Below are positions 1 through 8,749 of a DNA stretch of 33,831 nt, in pieces. The position numbers and the translations under genes are program-made. Numbering within the stretch: position 1 is the first letter of the stretch; every line of letters begins with the position of its first letter. The notes under the pieces are model-generated. The model had not been told where the DNA came from. It saw only the letters and a program-made list of their open reading frames with translations, and did no database searches. This DNA is from Lachnospiraceae bacterium (GTDB taxonomy: Bacteria; Bacillota; Clostridia; Lachnospirales; Lachnospiraceae): the NCBI GenBank assembly GCA_029068555.1, contig JAIECJ010000064.1, positions 1 through 33,831 of the forward strand, given 5' to 3'.

Positions 1-134
1 AAATGAGATAAATATAGTAGAAAATGACAAAAGAGGCCGAATATGCAGGAATATTTAGTGTATTTTACATGGATGTTACGTAAGGTGGGCAGCATTTTGC
101 GTTTTATTAATGCATTTGTGTGCAAAAAGACGAC

Positions 135-163
135 TTGACATTTACTGCAAAATGTGATAATTT
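135..163 (+). promoter_or_regulatory. Predicted promoter of the NlpC/P60 gene
   Basis: A perfect -35 TTGACA at 135-140 is followed by an AT-rich -10 region, either GATAAT (156-161, preceded by TG) or TAATTT (158-163, 17-bp spacer). It lies about 115 bp before the start codon. Nothing else is recognisable in 1-278, which is otherwise AT-rich non-coding DNA. Confidence 0.45.
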
Positions 164-278
164 ATTTCATGGGTGTAACAATTTCGTAATAATTAACGAT
201 GAATTGAAACATTACAGGTATTGATTGATTACCATTACAGGAAGAAATGATATGTACCACATTTTGGAGGATTAGATT

Positions 279-1892
279 ATGAACAAGTACGGCATGAAGG
301 TTGCGGCGTGTGCTATTGCTGGGTCACTCTCGCTATCTGGATATCAAACGACACTTGAGTCAAAGATTCATAATTCATCAGATGTACCTGCGGCAGGAGT
401 TGCGGTTGTGTTGGATGAGAGTAGTACCATACAGGATCTTCAGGTGGAGGTCGTTCAGAATATAGCTTATCTTGAAAGCGCATCGGGTTTACAACCCAAT
501 ATTGTACTGGCATCAGAGAAAGTAGCGTTGGCAGAAACACCGACGAATGTTATGAAAGTAAATGCTATGACTGCAAATGTATCAACAGAGATCGTGCAGG
601 AAATTAGCGAAACGCTCGTTGAAGGTGAGTCGGAAATTCCTACACCAGGCACAGAAGAAAGTGTAGAAACAGATGTGGAGGAGTCTGAGGATGAATCTGC
701 ACAGCAGGTTACAACGGAGCATGAAACAGAAACGCAGACAGAAATATCCACAGATGAAACAAGCAGTATAGATGAGACAACAGAGTCAGAAGAAAACTCA
801 GAGACAGGCACAGATGACGATTTTCAGACGAGTGCTGGTTTTTCGGCAACAGATACATATGAGGATGTAGAGACTGAGGAAGAAGCTGAGGATGAGACTG
901 AAACAGAAACGCAGGAGGATGCGCAGGACTTTTCAGGACTTGTTATTGCCAGAGTGACCAATTATGTCAATGTAAGAAGTCTGCCGAGCGAGGAAAGTGA
1001 AATTGTCGGAAAACTCTATGATAAGTCTGTTGGTGAGTTTATTGAGGAGAAGGACGGCTGGTACAAAATTGTATCAGGAAACTGTACCGGATATGTAAAA
1101 GGCGAATACTGCGTAGTAGGTGAGGAAGCCGAGGCGCTTGCAAAAGAAGTAGGGACTACATATGCGATTGTTAATACTACAACACTTAAGGTTCGCCAGG
1201 AAGCAAGTACAGAATCACCAGTGCTTGGACTTGTTCCGATTGAGGAAGAACTGGTAGTGGTTGAAGAACTTGATGGATGGGTTAAGATAGCCATTGAGGA
1301 AGGCGACGGTTATGTTTCCAGGGATTATGTAAATCTTAGAACAGATTTTGTACATGCAGAGTCAAGAGAGGAGGAGGAAGCCAGACTTGCCAAGGAAGCC
1401 AGGGCGCGTGAGGAAGCCAGGGCGGCAGCAAGGGCAACAGAGACTGCCAGAGCACAAAGTCAGGCAGAACTTCAGGTGCAGAAATCAGAGGCAAATCAGG
1501 CGACAATCAATACAGCAAGGAGTACAGCTGCGGCATCAGAAGGAAGTGAAATCGGTAAATCGGTAATCAATTATGCGACACAGTTTGTCGGAAATCCGTA
1601 TGTTTATGGAGGCTCAAGCCTTACAAATGGCACAGACTGCTCTGGATTTGTTATGAGCGTGTACTCTAACTTTGGAGTAAGCCTGCCGCATTCGTCTTCT
1701 GCCTTGAGAAGTCAGGGCTATGAGGTAGGAGGTCTTGAGAATGCACAGCCAGGTGATATTGTATGCTATTCAGGTCATGTTGGACTGTATGTTGGCAATG
1801 GTCAGATTGTTCATGCCAGCACATCTAAGACAGGCATCATTGTTTCTAATGCGTCATATCGTAAGGTTTTAGCTGTAAGAAGAATTTTTTAA
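279..1892 (+). CDS. Secreted SH3-domain NlpC/P60 peptidoglycan hydrolase
   Basis: Probably a cell-wall endopeptidase cutting peptide stems outside the membrane. A TTTTGGAGG ribosome site precedes the ATG. The N-terminus has a short hydrophobic signal-like stretch after MNKYGMK. Residues of roughly 100-220 form a very acidic Glu/Thr/Ser-rich linker. Two bacterial SH3 repeats follow (about 222-285 and 293-357; each has a VNVR or LKVR strand and a DGW motif), then an Ala/Arg/Glu-rich, probably coiled-coil segment (about 365-413). The C-terminal NlpC/P60 domain (about 430-537) shows the catalytic Cys in DCSGF, the His in GHVGLY and the third polar residue in IVHAS. All catalytic residues are present, so it should be active. 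A strong terminator follows directly, so it is probably monocistronic. The architecture is common among Clostridia; the substrate bond is inferred from the family. Confidence 0.9.
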   Translation: MNKYGMKVAACAIAGSLSLSGYQTTLESKIHNSSDVPAAGVAVVLDESSTIQDLQVEVVQNIAYLESASGLQPNIVLASEKVALAETPTNVMKVNAMTANVSTEIVQEISETLVEGESEIPTPGTEESVETDVEESEDESAQQVTTEHETETQTEISTDETSSIDETTESEENSETGTDDDFQTSAGFSATDTYEDVETEEEAEDETETETQEDAQDFSGLVIARVTNYVNVRSLPSEESEIVGKLYDKSVGEFIEEKDGWYKIVSGNCTGYVKGEYCVVGEEAEALAKEVGTTYAIVNTTTLKVRQEASTESPVLGLVPIEEELVVVEELDGWVKIAIEEGDGYVSRDYVNLRTDFVHAESREEEEARLAKEARAREEARAAARATETARAQSQAELQVQKSEANQATINTARSTAAASEGSEIGKSVINYATQFVGNPYVYGGSSLTNGTDCSGFVMSVYSNFGVSLPHSSSALRSQGYEVGGLENAQPGDIVCYSGHVGLYVGNGQIVHASTSKTGIIVSNASYRKVLAVRRIF

Positions 1893-1899
1893 GCTATGT

Positions 1900-1930
1900 A
1901 AGGTGGATAACAGGTTTATCCACCTTTTTA
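1900..1930 (+). terminator. Rho-independent terminator after the NlpC/P60 gene
   Basis: A perfect 11-bp stem (AAGGTGGATAA / TTATCCACCTT) with a 5-nt loop is followed by a T-run. It begins 8 bases after the stop codon. Confidence 0.85.
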
Positions 1931-2407
1931 TGTATATGGAGAGCTTACGGCTTCGCAGCATCACCCCGTATGGGCGAGTAGGGAAGAAGGTCATTTCCAG
2001 ATCGATTGCGCGGGGCGTATGCTGAGCCGATTTGCCTGCGGAGGGAATATTTTTGAAGGAAAGGACATATAAGAAAAAAGTGCACAAAAAAATACCAGTG
2101 CAGGATTATGACACTACAGTCATTTTTTTATACGTTCACATTTTATCCACAAGAAAAAAAGGTATGGAGCGTGAAAAATTGAGTTATACACCGATTTATC
2201 CACAATATCCACAGAAATGAACAGGCTTTCTTGTGGAAAAAGGAAGAAGAAAAAGAAACATCTGTTTTGTGAAAAAAGTATGAAAATGATATTTGATGAA
2301 AAATTTGCTATAAAATCATTGACAGAAAAAATGAAAAAGTAAATGTAGAAATATGGCAAAAAAACAGAAAATGAAATTAATTTTTTAATTATATTTCACA
2401 AAAAATA
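1931..2407. other. Intergenic gap with DnaA-box cluster and AT-rich flank
   Basis: No convincing gene is present; the short open frames here lack ribosome sites and family features. The left third (about 1940-2045) is noticeably GC-richer than its surroundings and unexplained. The middle holds TTATCCACA-type DnaA boxes (listed separately). The right part (about 2260-2420) is very A/T-rich. Confidence 0.6.
2143..2240. promoter_or_regulatory. Cluster of DnaA-box-like sites
   Basis: Two perfect TTATCCACA boxes lie at 2143-2151 and 2196-2204. One-mismatch boxes are at 2184-2192 (TTATACACC), 2205-2213 (ATATCCACA) and, on the minus strand, 2232-2240 (TGTGGAAAA). TTATCCACA is the established DnaA consensus in Gram-positive and Gram-negative bacteria. 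Neither dnaA nor dnaN is nearby, so this could be a DnaA titration or regulatory cluster rather than an origin. Binding is inferred. Confidence 0.5.
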
Positions 2408-2435
2408 TTGAAAAAATATATGGGTGTGTTATAAT
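2408..2435 (+). promoter_or_regulatory. Predicted promoter of hpf
   Basis: TTGAAA (2408-2413), a 16-bp spacer and a perfect TATAAT (2430-2435), with an upstream TGT that makes an extended -10. It leaves a leader of about 85 nt before the hpf start. Confidence 0.6.
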
Positions 2436-2529
2436 CAATATACAATTAGCTGATTATTCCGAGTCACTGTAGCGGTGCTGGGTAATAGCCAGTAATAATT
2501 GTCAAAAAGTACGAAGGGATGTGGACATA

Positions 2530-3063
2530 ATGAAATTTATTATCAGCGGTAAGAACATTGACGTTACGCCTGGTTTAAGGGCGGCAGTTGAAGACAAAAT
2601 TGGCAAGCTTGAGAAATATTTCACGCCAGAAACGGAGGTACATGCAACACTTAGTGTTGAAAAAGAGAGACAAAAAATAGAGGTCACCATTCCTATGAAG
2701 GGAAATATCATTCGTTCAGAGCAGGTAAGCAATGATATGTATGTATCAGTTGATCTTGCAGCAGAAGTGATAGAACGACAGCTAAAGAAATATAAGAATA
2801 AGTTCAGGGCAGACCAACAGGCAGGCGCAGCCAGTCTGCGGACAGACTTTATAGAAAAAGATATCGAGGTGGAGGATGAGGAGGTTCGAATTGTCCGGAC
2901 CAAGAAATTTGATATCAAACCGATGTATGCAGAGGACGCGTGCATTCAGATGGAGCTTCTCGGACATGATTTCTTTGTGTTCTGCAATGCAGAAACGGAT
3001 GAAGTTAATGTGGTTTATAAGCGAAAGGGAAATACGTATGGTCTTATAGAACCTGAAAATTAA
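2530..3063 (+). CDS. hpf: Ribosome hibernation promoting factor, long form
   Basis: Binds the small ribosomal subunit in slow growth and drives 70S pairing into inactive 100S dimers. I place the start at ATG 2530, giving 177 residues beginning MKFIISGKNID. A GTG three codons upstream is almost on top of the AAGGG ribosome site, so it is less likely. The N-terminal domain (about 1-100) has the HPF/YfiA beta-alpha fold pattern with conserved ITVRKNIDVT-like opening strands. A short linker leads to the C-terminal dimerisation domain (about 120-177), containing IVRTKKFDIKPM and the MELLGHDFFVF segment typical of long HPF. Length matches the long Firmicutes form. It has its own promoter and terminator. 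Confidence 0.93.
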   Translation: MKFIISGKNIDVTPGLRAAVEDKIGKLEKYFTPETEVHATLSVEKERQKIEVTIPMKGNIIRSEQVSNDMYVSVDLAAEVIERQLKKYKNKFRADQQAGAASLRTDFIEKDIEVEDEEVRIVRTKKFDIKPMYAEDACIQMELLGHDFFVFCNAETDEVNVVYKRKGNTYGLIEPEN

Positions 3064-3081
3064 AGAAACAGGAATCATTAG

Positions 3082-3110
3082 ACAGGTATCGGCAGCCGGT
3101 ACCTGTTTTT
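3082..3110 (+). terminator. Rho-independent terminator after hpf
   Basis: An 11-bp stem (ACAGGTATCGG / CCGGTACCTGT, one G-U pair) with loop CAG is followed by five T. Confidence 0.85.
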
Positions 3111-3196
3111 GCGTGTCTGCGGATATGCAGGAATGTATGTAATCGCGCTGTTGGGCATATAATGAACGGATAATATATAAAGAATATGGTGATGGT

Positions 3197-4240
3197 GTGA
3201 GGAACAAAATAATGGCATGTCTGCTGCTGATAACACTAATACTGGGATCAGGAATTTATCTGTACGAAAACAGATTTCAGGGGCTTGCAGTTAGTCAGTC
3301 GGGAGCAGATTTTATAAAGTGGGTCGATTTTAATGCGTCAAAGGAAGCTATGAAAAAGGCGTGCCTGATGGATATAGAGTCATATGAGGAGGATGTGCAC
3401 CTCGATTGGATCACACTGCTCGCGTATGCTGCTGTGCGGGGAGGAGGGGAGTTTGACAGCAAATCAGCCATGTACATAGACGAAGCAGCCACAAAGCTTA
3501 CGCAAAAGGAGACGACAAAGGAAGCGCTTATGGAAAAGTATAAATACTTTTCATATTATTATGAGGCCTACTCTGCTGTGCTCGGAGGTATGCTTGGGGA
3601 GTATGAGATTGAAGACGAATCCGGGACATTTCATAAGAAGTATGGCTTAAAGGCTTTTTCGCCGATTGCCGGAGGATTTGCGTACCAGGATTATGATGAT
3701 TTCGGTGTCGGCAGGGATTTTGGATATAAGCGGCAGCATCTTGGGCACGATATGATGGGGCTTGTCGGCACGCCGATAATCGCGTGTGAATCAGGATATG
3801 TGGAAGCGCTTGGATGGAACCGGTATGGAGGATGGCGTGTTGGTATTCGCAGCTTTGACAAAAAGCGCTATTATTACTATGCACACTTAAGGCAGAATCG
3901 TCCATATGCAGAAGGACTAAAAGAGGGGGATTATGTGACCGCAGGCGACGTAATCGGGTATATGGGACATACAGGATATAGTGACACGGAAAATGTGAAT
4001 AACATTAAAACTGTACATCTTCATGTGGGACTGCAGCTAATTTTTGATGAGTCACAAAAAGACGGCAATAATGAAATATGGGTTGACTTCTACCAGCTTG
4101 CAGGATTTCTGAGTGCCAACAGGTGTGAAGTGGTCAGAAATGATACTACAAAAGAGTGGAGAAGAAAGTTCAAAATGAAAGATCCAACAGTAATGCAGAA
4201 GCAGGAAAAAGGAGCAAAAAATATTGAAAATGCACAATAA
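3197..4240 (+). CDS. M23 (LytM-type) metallopeptidase, membrane-anchored or secreted
   Basis: A zinc peptidase expected to act on peptidoglycan cross-bridges outside the membrane. One N-terminal hydrophobic segment (about residues 6-23) follows a basic start, like a signal anchor. A long helical region (about 40-150) of unknown role precedes the catalytic domain. Zinc ligands are visible as HLGHD (His181, Asp185, the HxGxD motif, followed by GTPI) and HLH (His274, His276), so the site looks intact. The GTG at 3197 retains the Arg/Lys n-region. ATG 3212, with GTGAGG as its ribosome site nine bases upstream, is a real alternative and would shorten the n-region. It resembles SpoIIQ/LytM peptidases in general plan, but a sporulation role is not shown by sequence. 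Confidence 0.85.
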   Translation: MRNKIMACLLLITLILGSGIYLYENRFQGLAVSQSGADFIKWVDFNASKEAMKKACLMDIESYEEDVHLDWITLLAYAAVRGGGEFDSKSAMYIDEAATKLTQKETTKEALMEKYKYFSYYYEAYSAVLGGMLGEYEIEDESGTFHKKYGLKAFSPIAGGFAYQDYDDFGVGRDFGYKRQHLGHDMMGLVGTPIIACESGYVEALGWNRYGGWRVGIRSFDKKRYYYYAHLRQNRPYAEGLKEGDYVTAGDVIGYMGHTGYSDTENVNNIKTVHLHVGLQLIFDESQKDGNNEIWVDFYQLAGFLSANRCEVVRNDTTKEWRRKFKMKDPTVMQKQEKGAKNIENAQ

Positions 4241-4344
4241 CTTGACAAAATAGTCTGTTTGAGGAATCAAACTATTAACAAAAATCTATAATTTTTAATT
4301 ATGAAATTCAATAAAATTGTAACAAATATCAAGAAATAAATAGA

Positions 4345-4373
4345 TTGCTTTTTTTTTAACAATGTGATAAAAT
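4345..4373 (+). promoter_or_regulatory. Predicted promoter of the butyrate operon
   Basis: TTGCTT (4345-4350), a 17-bp spacer and TAAAAT (4368-4373) preceded by TGA, which makes an extended -10 (TGnTAAAAT). A start near 4380 would give a leader of about 115 nt. The -10 lies inside an inverted repeat, TGTGAT-N6-ATCACA (4363-4380). Confidence 0.55.
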
Positions 4374-4384
4374 AATCACAATGA

Positions 4385-4402
4385 TTGTGACAAAAATAAC
4401 AA
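4385..4402. promoter_or_regulatory. Rex-like operator upstream of thlA
   Basis: TTGTGACAAAAATAACAA matches the clostridial Rex pattern TTGTTAA-N4-TTAACAA at 11 of 14 defined positions, and lies just after the predicted start point. It overlaps a second palindrome, TCACAATGATTGTGA (4376-4390). Rex is the NADH/NAD+-responsive repressor known to control butyrate genes in clostridia; use here is inferred. A crp-type site is less likely because the TGTGA/TCACA spacing is 8, not 6. Confidence 0.45.
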
Positions 4403-4494
4403 GCACAATCACGCGGAAACAGATAGTTACCGGAGGTATTATGGAATAATGCCGGGTATCTGTCACAAGAGTATAAAAGATGGAGGAAAAGATA

Positions 4495-5679
4495 ATGGCA
4501 AAAAAAATCGTATTAGCAGGTGCATGTCGTACAGCAATTGGTACTATGGGTGGATCACTCAGTACAACACCGGCAGCAGAGCTTGGTTCTATCGTAATTA
4601 AGGAGGCTTTAAACAGGGCAGGGGTGGCTCCTGATAAGGTTGACCATGTATATATGGGATGCGTTATCCAGGCAGGACAGGGACAGAATGTGGCCCGCCA
4701 GTCATCTATCAAGGCAGGGCTTCCCATCGAGACACCTGCTGTTACGGTAAATGTTGTTTGTGGTTCTGGTCTGAACTGTGTCAATATGGCAGCACAGATG
4801 ATTTTAGCGGGTGATGCGGATGTTGTTGTTGCGGGCGGTATGGAAAATATGTCTATGGCTCCGTTCGCACTTCCCAATGCGCGTTTTGGATATAGAATGA
4901 ACAACGGCACATTAGTGGATACAATGGTTAATGATGCATTGTGGGATGCATTCAACAACTATCATATGATTCAGACAGCGGATAATATTTGTGATGAGTG
5001 GGGGATTACGCGTGAAGAACTGGATGAGTTTGCGTTAAAGAGCCAGCAGAAAGCAGAGGCAGCGCAGAAGTCAGGCGCTTTTGACAAGGAAATTGTACCT
5101 GTAATGGTTAAGAAGAAAAAGGAAATGGTAGAGTTCAAGGTTGATGAAGGACCAAGAGCAGGCTCAACAATGGAAGGTTTGGCGAAACTCCGCCCGATCA
5201 ACAAAGACAAATATGTTACTGCAGGCAATGCATCAGGGATCAATGACGGTGCGGCAGCGATTGTTGTCATGAGCGAGGAGAAAGCAAAGGAACTTGGCGT
5301 AACGCCTATGGCAGAGTGGGTTGCAGGTGCGCTTGCTGGTGTCAGACCTGAAGTAATGGGTATCGGACCAGTAGCTTCTACCAAAAAAGTAATGGCGAAG
5401 ACCGGCATGAAGATTGAGGACTTTGACATTATTGAGGCAAACGAGGCATTTGCCGCACAGTCTATCGCAGTAGGCAGAGATCTGGGAATTGATGTAGATA
5501 AGCAGTTGAATCCGAACGGAGGCGCAATTGCACTGGGACATCCCGTAGGTGCATCAGGCTGCCGTATTCTGGTTACACTTCTCCATGAGATGGAAGCAAA
5601 GAATGCCAAGACAGGACTTGCTACATTATGTATCGGCGGTGGAATGGGTTGCTCTACAGTAGTAAAAAAATACGAATAG
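4495..5679 (+). CDS. thlA: Acetyl-CoA acetyltransferase (thiolase)
   Basis: Condenses two acetyl-CoA into acetoacetyl-CoA, the first step of butyrate synthesis in the cytoplasm. ATG 4495 is chosen because GGAGG (4482-4486) sits eight bases upstream; an ATG at 4480 overlaps that ribosome site. The product is 394 residues, the usual thiolase length. The acyl-accepting nucleophile is Cys89 in VVCGSG. The C-terminal catalytic pair appears as the His of [14 protein letters not shown] and the Cys of CIGGGMG. It is the first gene of the operon with crt, hbd, bcd and etfBA. Biosynthetic rather than degradative use is inferred from this context. Confidence 0.96.
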   Translation: MAKKIVLAGACRTAIGTMGGSLSTTPAAELGSIVIKEALNRAGVAPDKVDHVYMGCVIQAGQGQNVARQSSIKAGLPIETPAVTVNVVCGSGLNCVNMAAQMILAGDADVVVAGGMENMSMAPFALPNARFGYRMNNGTLVDTMVNDALWDAFNNYHMIQTADNICDEWGITREELDEFALKSQQKAEAAQKSGAFDKEIVPVMVKKKKEMVEFKVDEGPRAGSTMEGLAKLRPINKDKYVTAGNASGINDGAAAIVVMSEEKAKELGVTPMAEWVAGALAGVRPEVMGIGPVASTKKVMAKTGMKIEDFDIIEANEAFAAQSIAVGRDLGIDVDKQLNPNGGAIALGHPVGASGCRILVTLLHEMEAKNAKTGLATLCIGGGMGCSTVVKKYE

Positions 5680-5696
5680 ATCCGGAACATATTATT

Positions 5697-5723
5697 CTAA
5701 GGACATAAACAATATGTCCTTAG
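5697..5723 (+). other. Stem-loop in the thlA-crt spacer (no T-run)
   Basis: A perfect 11-bp stem (CTAAGGACATA / TATGTCCTTAG) with a 5-nt loop starts 17 bases after the thlA stop. No T-run follows, so it is more likely an mRNA stabiliser or processing site than a full terminator. Confidence 0.6.
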
Positions 5724-5735
5724 AGTTGTTAAGTG

Positions 5736-5769
5736 TTTGGAAGCGCATCAAAATCAGATGTCTTCCAAA
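5736..5769 (+). other. Second stem-loop, just upstream of the crt ribosome site
   Basis: An 8-bp arm pair (TTTGGAAG / CTTCCAAA) encloses an inner CATC/GATG stem with a 7-nt loop. It ends about 11 bases before the crt GGAGG and could influence translation of crt. Confidence 0.5.
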
Positions 5770-5790
5770 GAAAAAATAATGGAGGTAAGC

Positions 5791-6576
5791 ATGGAATATA
5801 TTCTTTATGAAGTAAACGGCGCGGTTGGCAAGATAACAATCAATCGTGAAAAGGCGCTGAATGCATTGAATTCACAGGTGCTTGATGAACTGAACGAGAC
5901 GCTTGACAGTGTAAACCTTGACGAGGTTCGCTGCCTTATTCTGACAGGAGCGGGGGCAAAATCATTTGTTGCAGGGGCTGATATTGCTGAAATGAGCACG
6001 CTTACGAAAGCTGAAGGGGAGGCGTTTGGCAAGAAAGGAAATGATGTGTTCAGAAAACTTGAGACATTCCCGATTCCGGTTATCGCAGCAGTAAACGGTT
6101 TTGCGCTTGGCGGCGGATGTGAGATAGCAATGAGCTGTGATATCAGGATTTGTTCAGATAATGCCGTGTTTGGGCAGCCAGAGGTCGGACTGGGCATAAC
6201 GCCTGGATTTGGCGGAACACAGAGACTTGCGCGTCTCGTAGGTGCAGGCATGGCAAAGCAGATGATTTATACTGCAAGAAACATTAAAGCTGACGAGGCA
6301 TTGAGAATTGGTCTCGTAAATGCCGTGTATTCCGCAGAGGAGCTTATGGCACAGGCAGAGAAAATGGCATCAGGTATTGCCAAGAATGCGCCGATTGCTG
6401 TGCGCAACTGTAAGAAAGCGATAAACGAAGGTCTTGACGTGGACATGGACAAGGCGATTGTGATAGAGGAAAAACTTTTTGGCGACTGTTTTGAGACAGA
6501 GGATCAAAAGTATGGTATGGCATTCTTCCTTGATAAAAACAAGGAAAAAGTAAAGGAACCATTCAAAAATTGTTAA
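5791..6576 (+). CDS. crt: 3-hydroxybutyryl-CoA dehydratase (crotonase)
   Basis: Dehydrates 3-hydroxybutyryl-CoA to crotonyl-CoA, third step of the pathway. ATG 5791 is chosen: it follows GGAGG by five bases and gives 261 residues, the standard crotonase length. The in-frame ATG at 5737 would add 18 residues that fall in the stem-loop spacer. The two catalytic glutamates are Glu111 (GGGCEIAM) and Glu131 (GQPEVGLG), with the usual 20-residue spacing. The oxyanion-hole segments FVAGADI and GFALGGG are present. It lies 29 bp before hbd in the same operon. Confidence 0.95.
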   Translation: MEYILYEVNGAVGKITINREKALNALNSQVLDELNETLDSVNLDEVRCLILTGAGAKSFVAGADIAEMSTLTKAEGEAFGKKGNDVFRKLETFPIPVIAAVNGFALGGGCEIAMSCDIRICSDNAVFGQPEVGLGITPGFGGTQRLARLVGAGMAKQMIYTARNIKADEALRIGLVNAVYSAEELMAQAEKMASGIAKNAPIAVRNCKKAINEGLDVDMDKAIVIEEKLFGDCFETEDQKYGMAFFLDKNKEKVKEPFKNC

Positions 6577-6605
6577 TAAAAAAATAATCTGAAGGAGGAC
6601 TTACA

Positions 6606-7448
6606 ATGAAAGTAGGTATTATCGGTGCCGGAACAATGGGTTCTGGTATTGCACAGGCTTTTGCAATGACAGATGGCTATGAGGTTTGCTTATGCGATAT
6701 TAAGCAGGAGTTTGCAGACGGTGGAAAGGCTAAGATTTTAAAGAATCTGAACTTTCTCGTAAGCAAAGAGAAGATTACGCAGGAGAAGGCAGATGCTATT
6801 GCTGCAAAAATTGCGACAGGATTAAAAGATATCTGTACAGACTGTGACCTTGTGATCGAGGTTGCACCTGAGAAAATGGAAATTAAGAAGACAACTTTCA
6901 AGGAGTTACAGGAGATTGTAAAGCCGGATTGTATTTTTGCGACAAATACTTCTTCCCTTTCTATTACAGAGATGGGGGCAGGTCTTGACCGTCCGCTCGT
7001 TGGTATGCATTTCTTCAATCCAGCTGACAGAATGAAGCTGGTAGAGGTTATTGCAGGTGCCAACACACCAGCAGATTTGGTTGAGAAGATTAAAGGAATC
7101 GCAGCAGAGATCGGCAAAACGCCCGTAGAGGTTAATGAGGCAGCTGGTTTTGTAGTAAATAGAATTCTCATCCCTATGATAAATGAGGCAATTAATGTAT
7201 ATGCAGCAGGTGTAGCAAGTGTTGCTGATATTGATGTGGCTATGCAGCTCGGAGCGAATCACCCGATGGGACCTCTTGCCCTTGGCGATTACATAGGCCT
7301 TGATATCGTGCTTGCCATCATGGAAGTTATCTATGCTGAGACAGGCGATTCAAAATATGCACCATCGCCTCTCCTCAGAAAGATGGTACGTGCCGGAAAG
7401 CTTGGAAAGAAGACGGGTGCAGGATTCTACGATTACGCTAAGAAATAA
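6606..7448 (+). CDS. hbd: 3-hydroxybutyryl-CoA dehydrogenase
   Basis: Reduces acetoacetyl-CoA to 3-hydroxybutyryl-CoA with NAD(P)H. The N-terminal Rossmann motif GAGTMGSGIAQ is at residues 6-16. The catalytic His is in MHFFNPADRMKLVEV, and the C-terminal dimerisation domain carries NHPMGPLALGDYIGLD. At 280 residues it is full length. A strong ribosome site (GAAGGAGG) precedes ATG 6606. It sits between crt and bcd, as in Roseburia/Coprococcus-type clusters and unlike C. acetobutylicum, where hbd is last. Cofactor preference cannot be read with certainty. Confidence 0.95.
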   Translation: MKVGIIGAGTMGSGIAQAFAMTDGYEVCLCDIKQEFADGGKAKILKNLNFLVSKEKITQEKADAIAAKIATGLKDICTDCDLVIEVAPEKMEIKKTTFKELQEIVKPDCIFATNTSSLSITEMGAGLDRPLVGMHFFNPADRMKLVEVIAGANTPADLVEKIKGIAAEIGKTPVEVNEAAGFVVNRILIPMINEAINVYAAGVASVADIDVAMQLGANHPMGPLALGDYIGLDIVLAIMEVIYAETGDSKYAPSPLLRKMVRAGKLGKKTGAGFYDYAKK

Positions 7449-7465
7449 ATTATCAGGTAAAACTG

Positions 7466-7546
7466 CAGCAAGGCGCTGTGCATGATACACAGCGGCTTGC
7501 TGTTCGTGGTTCATAATTTGTAGCTTTCATGTACTCAAAAGCTACA
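7466..7546 (+). other. Two strong stem-loops in the hbd-bcd spacer
   Basis: First: CAGCAAGGCGCTGTG (7466-7480) pairs with CACAGCGGCTTGCTG (7488-7502), 14 of 15 positions, with a 7-nt loop. Second: a perfect 9-bp stem TGTAGCTTT / AAAGCTACA (7519-7527, 7538-7546). Neither has a T-run. They may mark an mRNA processing or stability boundary inside the operon. Confidence 0.6.
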
Positions 7547-7582
7547 GTAAATATAGTTAATTATAAACGGAGGAATAATAAC

Positions 7583-8749
7583 ATGGATTTTACATTAAGT
7601 AAAGAGCATGAGATGGCAAGAACTCTTTTCAGGGAGTTCGCTGAAAAAGAGGTTAAGCCTCTTGCAGTTGAGGTAGACGAGACAGAAGAATTTCCAAGGG
7701 CTACTGTTGAAAAAATGGCAAAAGCAGGCTTTATGGGGATTCCTATTCCGAAGGAATACGGCGGACAGGGATGTGATGTCTTAACATATGCAATGTGTGT
7801 TGAGGAGCTGGCTAAGGTTTGCGGTACGACAGCTGTCATTGTGTCAGCACATACTTCACTTTGCTGTGACCCGATTCTTACATATGGTACAGAAGAACAG
7901 AAACAGAAATATTTACCAGACCTTGCAAGCGGCAGGAAGATTGGTGCTTTTGGTCTTACAGAGCCTGGTGCGGGTACAGATGCCCAGGGACAGCAGACGA
8001 AGGCTGTATTAGAAGGCGACGAGTGGGTTCTTAACGGTTCAAAGATATTTATTACAAACGGTAAGGAAGCAGATGTATACGTTATTTTTGCCATTACAGG
8101 CGTTGTTGAGAAACGCGGCAGAATGACAAAAGAGATTTCTGCATTTATCGTTGAGAAAGGGACACCTGGTTTCACCTTTGGAACAAAGGAAAAGAAGATG
8201 GGTATTCGTGGATCATCAACATATGAGCTGATTTTCACAGACTGCCGCATTCCCAAGGAAAATATGTTAGGCCAGCAGGGCAAGGGATTTGGTATTGCAA
8301 TGCATACACTTGACGGAGGACGTATTGGTATCGCAGCTCAGGCACTTGGTATTGGAGAGGGCGCACTTGACAGAACGATTGCGTATGTACAGGAGAGAAA
8401 ACAGTTCGGACGTGCGATTGGCGCATTCCAGAATACACAGTTCCAGCTTGCTGATATGGCTACAAAGGCTCAGGCTGCGCAATACATGGTATATAAGGCT
8501 GCCTGCACAAAGGATCAGTATACAAAGGATCACAAGACATCTTACAATGTAGAGGCAGCTATGGCAAAATTATATGCGGCAGAGATGGCTATGGAAGTGA
8601 CGACAAAGGCTGTACAGCTGCATGGCGGTTATGGTTATACAAGAGAATACGAAGTAGAGCGTATGATGAGAGATGCCAAGATTACCGAAATTTATGAAGG
8701 AACAAGCGAAGTTCAGAGAATGGTTATCTCCGCAAATCTGTTAAAGTAG
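7583..8749 (+). CDS. bcd: Butyryl-CoA dehydrogenase
   Basis: A flavoprotein that reduces crotonyl-CoA to butyryl-CoA. With EtfAB it forms the electron-bifurcating complex that also reduces ferredoxin. ATG 7583 follows CGGAGG by about eight bases and gives 388 residues; the longer frame from 7529 lacks a ribosome site and overlaps a stem-loop. Acyl-CoA dehydrogenase signatures are seen as AFGLTEPGAGTDAQGQQT and the catalytic base Glu372 in IYEGTSEVQRM. The etfB and etfA genes directly downstream are its electron-transfer partners. Bifurcation is known for this gene arrangement, but is not proven from the primary sequence. Confidence 0.95.
   Translation: MDFTLSKEHEMARTLFREFAEKEVKPLAVEVDETEEFPRATVEKMAKAGFMGIPIPKEYGGQGCDVLTYAMCVEELAKVCGTTAVIVSAHTSLCCDPILTYGTEEQKQKYLPDLASGRKIGAFGLTEPGAGTDAQGQQTKAVLEGDEWVLNGSKIFITNGKEADVYVIFAITGVVEKRGRMTKEISAFIVEKGTPGFTFGTKEKKMGIRGSSTYELIFTDCRIPKENMLGQQGKGFGIAMHTLDGGRIGIAAQALGIGEGALDRTIAYVQERKQFGRAIGAFQNTQFQLADMATKAQAAQYMVYKAACTKDQYTKDHKTSYNVEAAMAKLYAAEMAMEVTTKAVQLHGGYGYTREYEVERMMRDAKITEIYEGTSEVQRMVISANLLK

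Noticed and set aside
2032..2220. 62-codon plus-strand open frame in the hpf-upstream gap
   Set aside because: No ribosome site, low-complexity Lys-rich product, and it runs through the DnaA-box cluster; likely chance.
4363..4380. CRP/FNR-type site TGTGA...TCACA at the thlA promoter
   Set aside because: The half-sites are 8 apart instead of 6; the adjacent Rex-like match is better supported by family knowledge.
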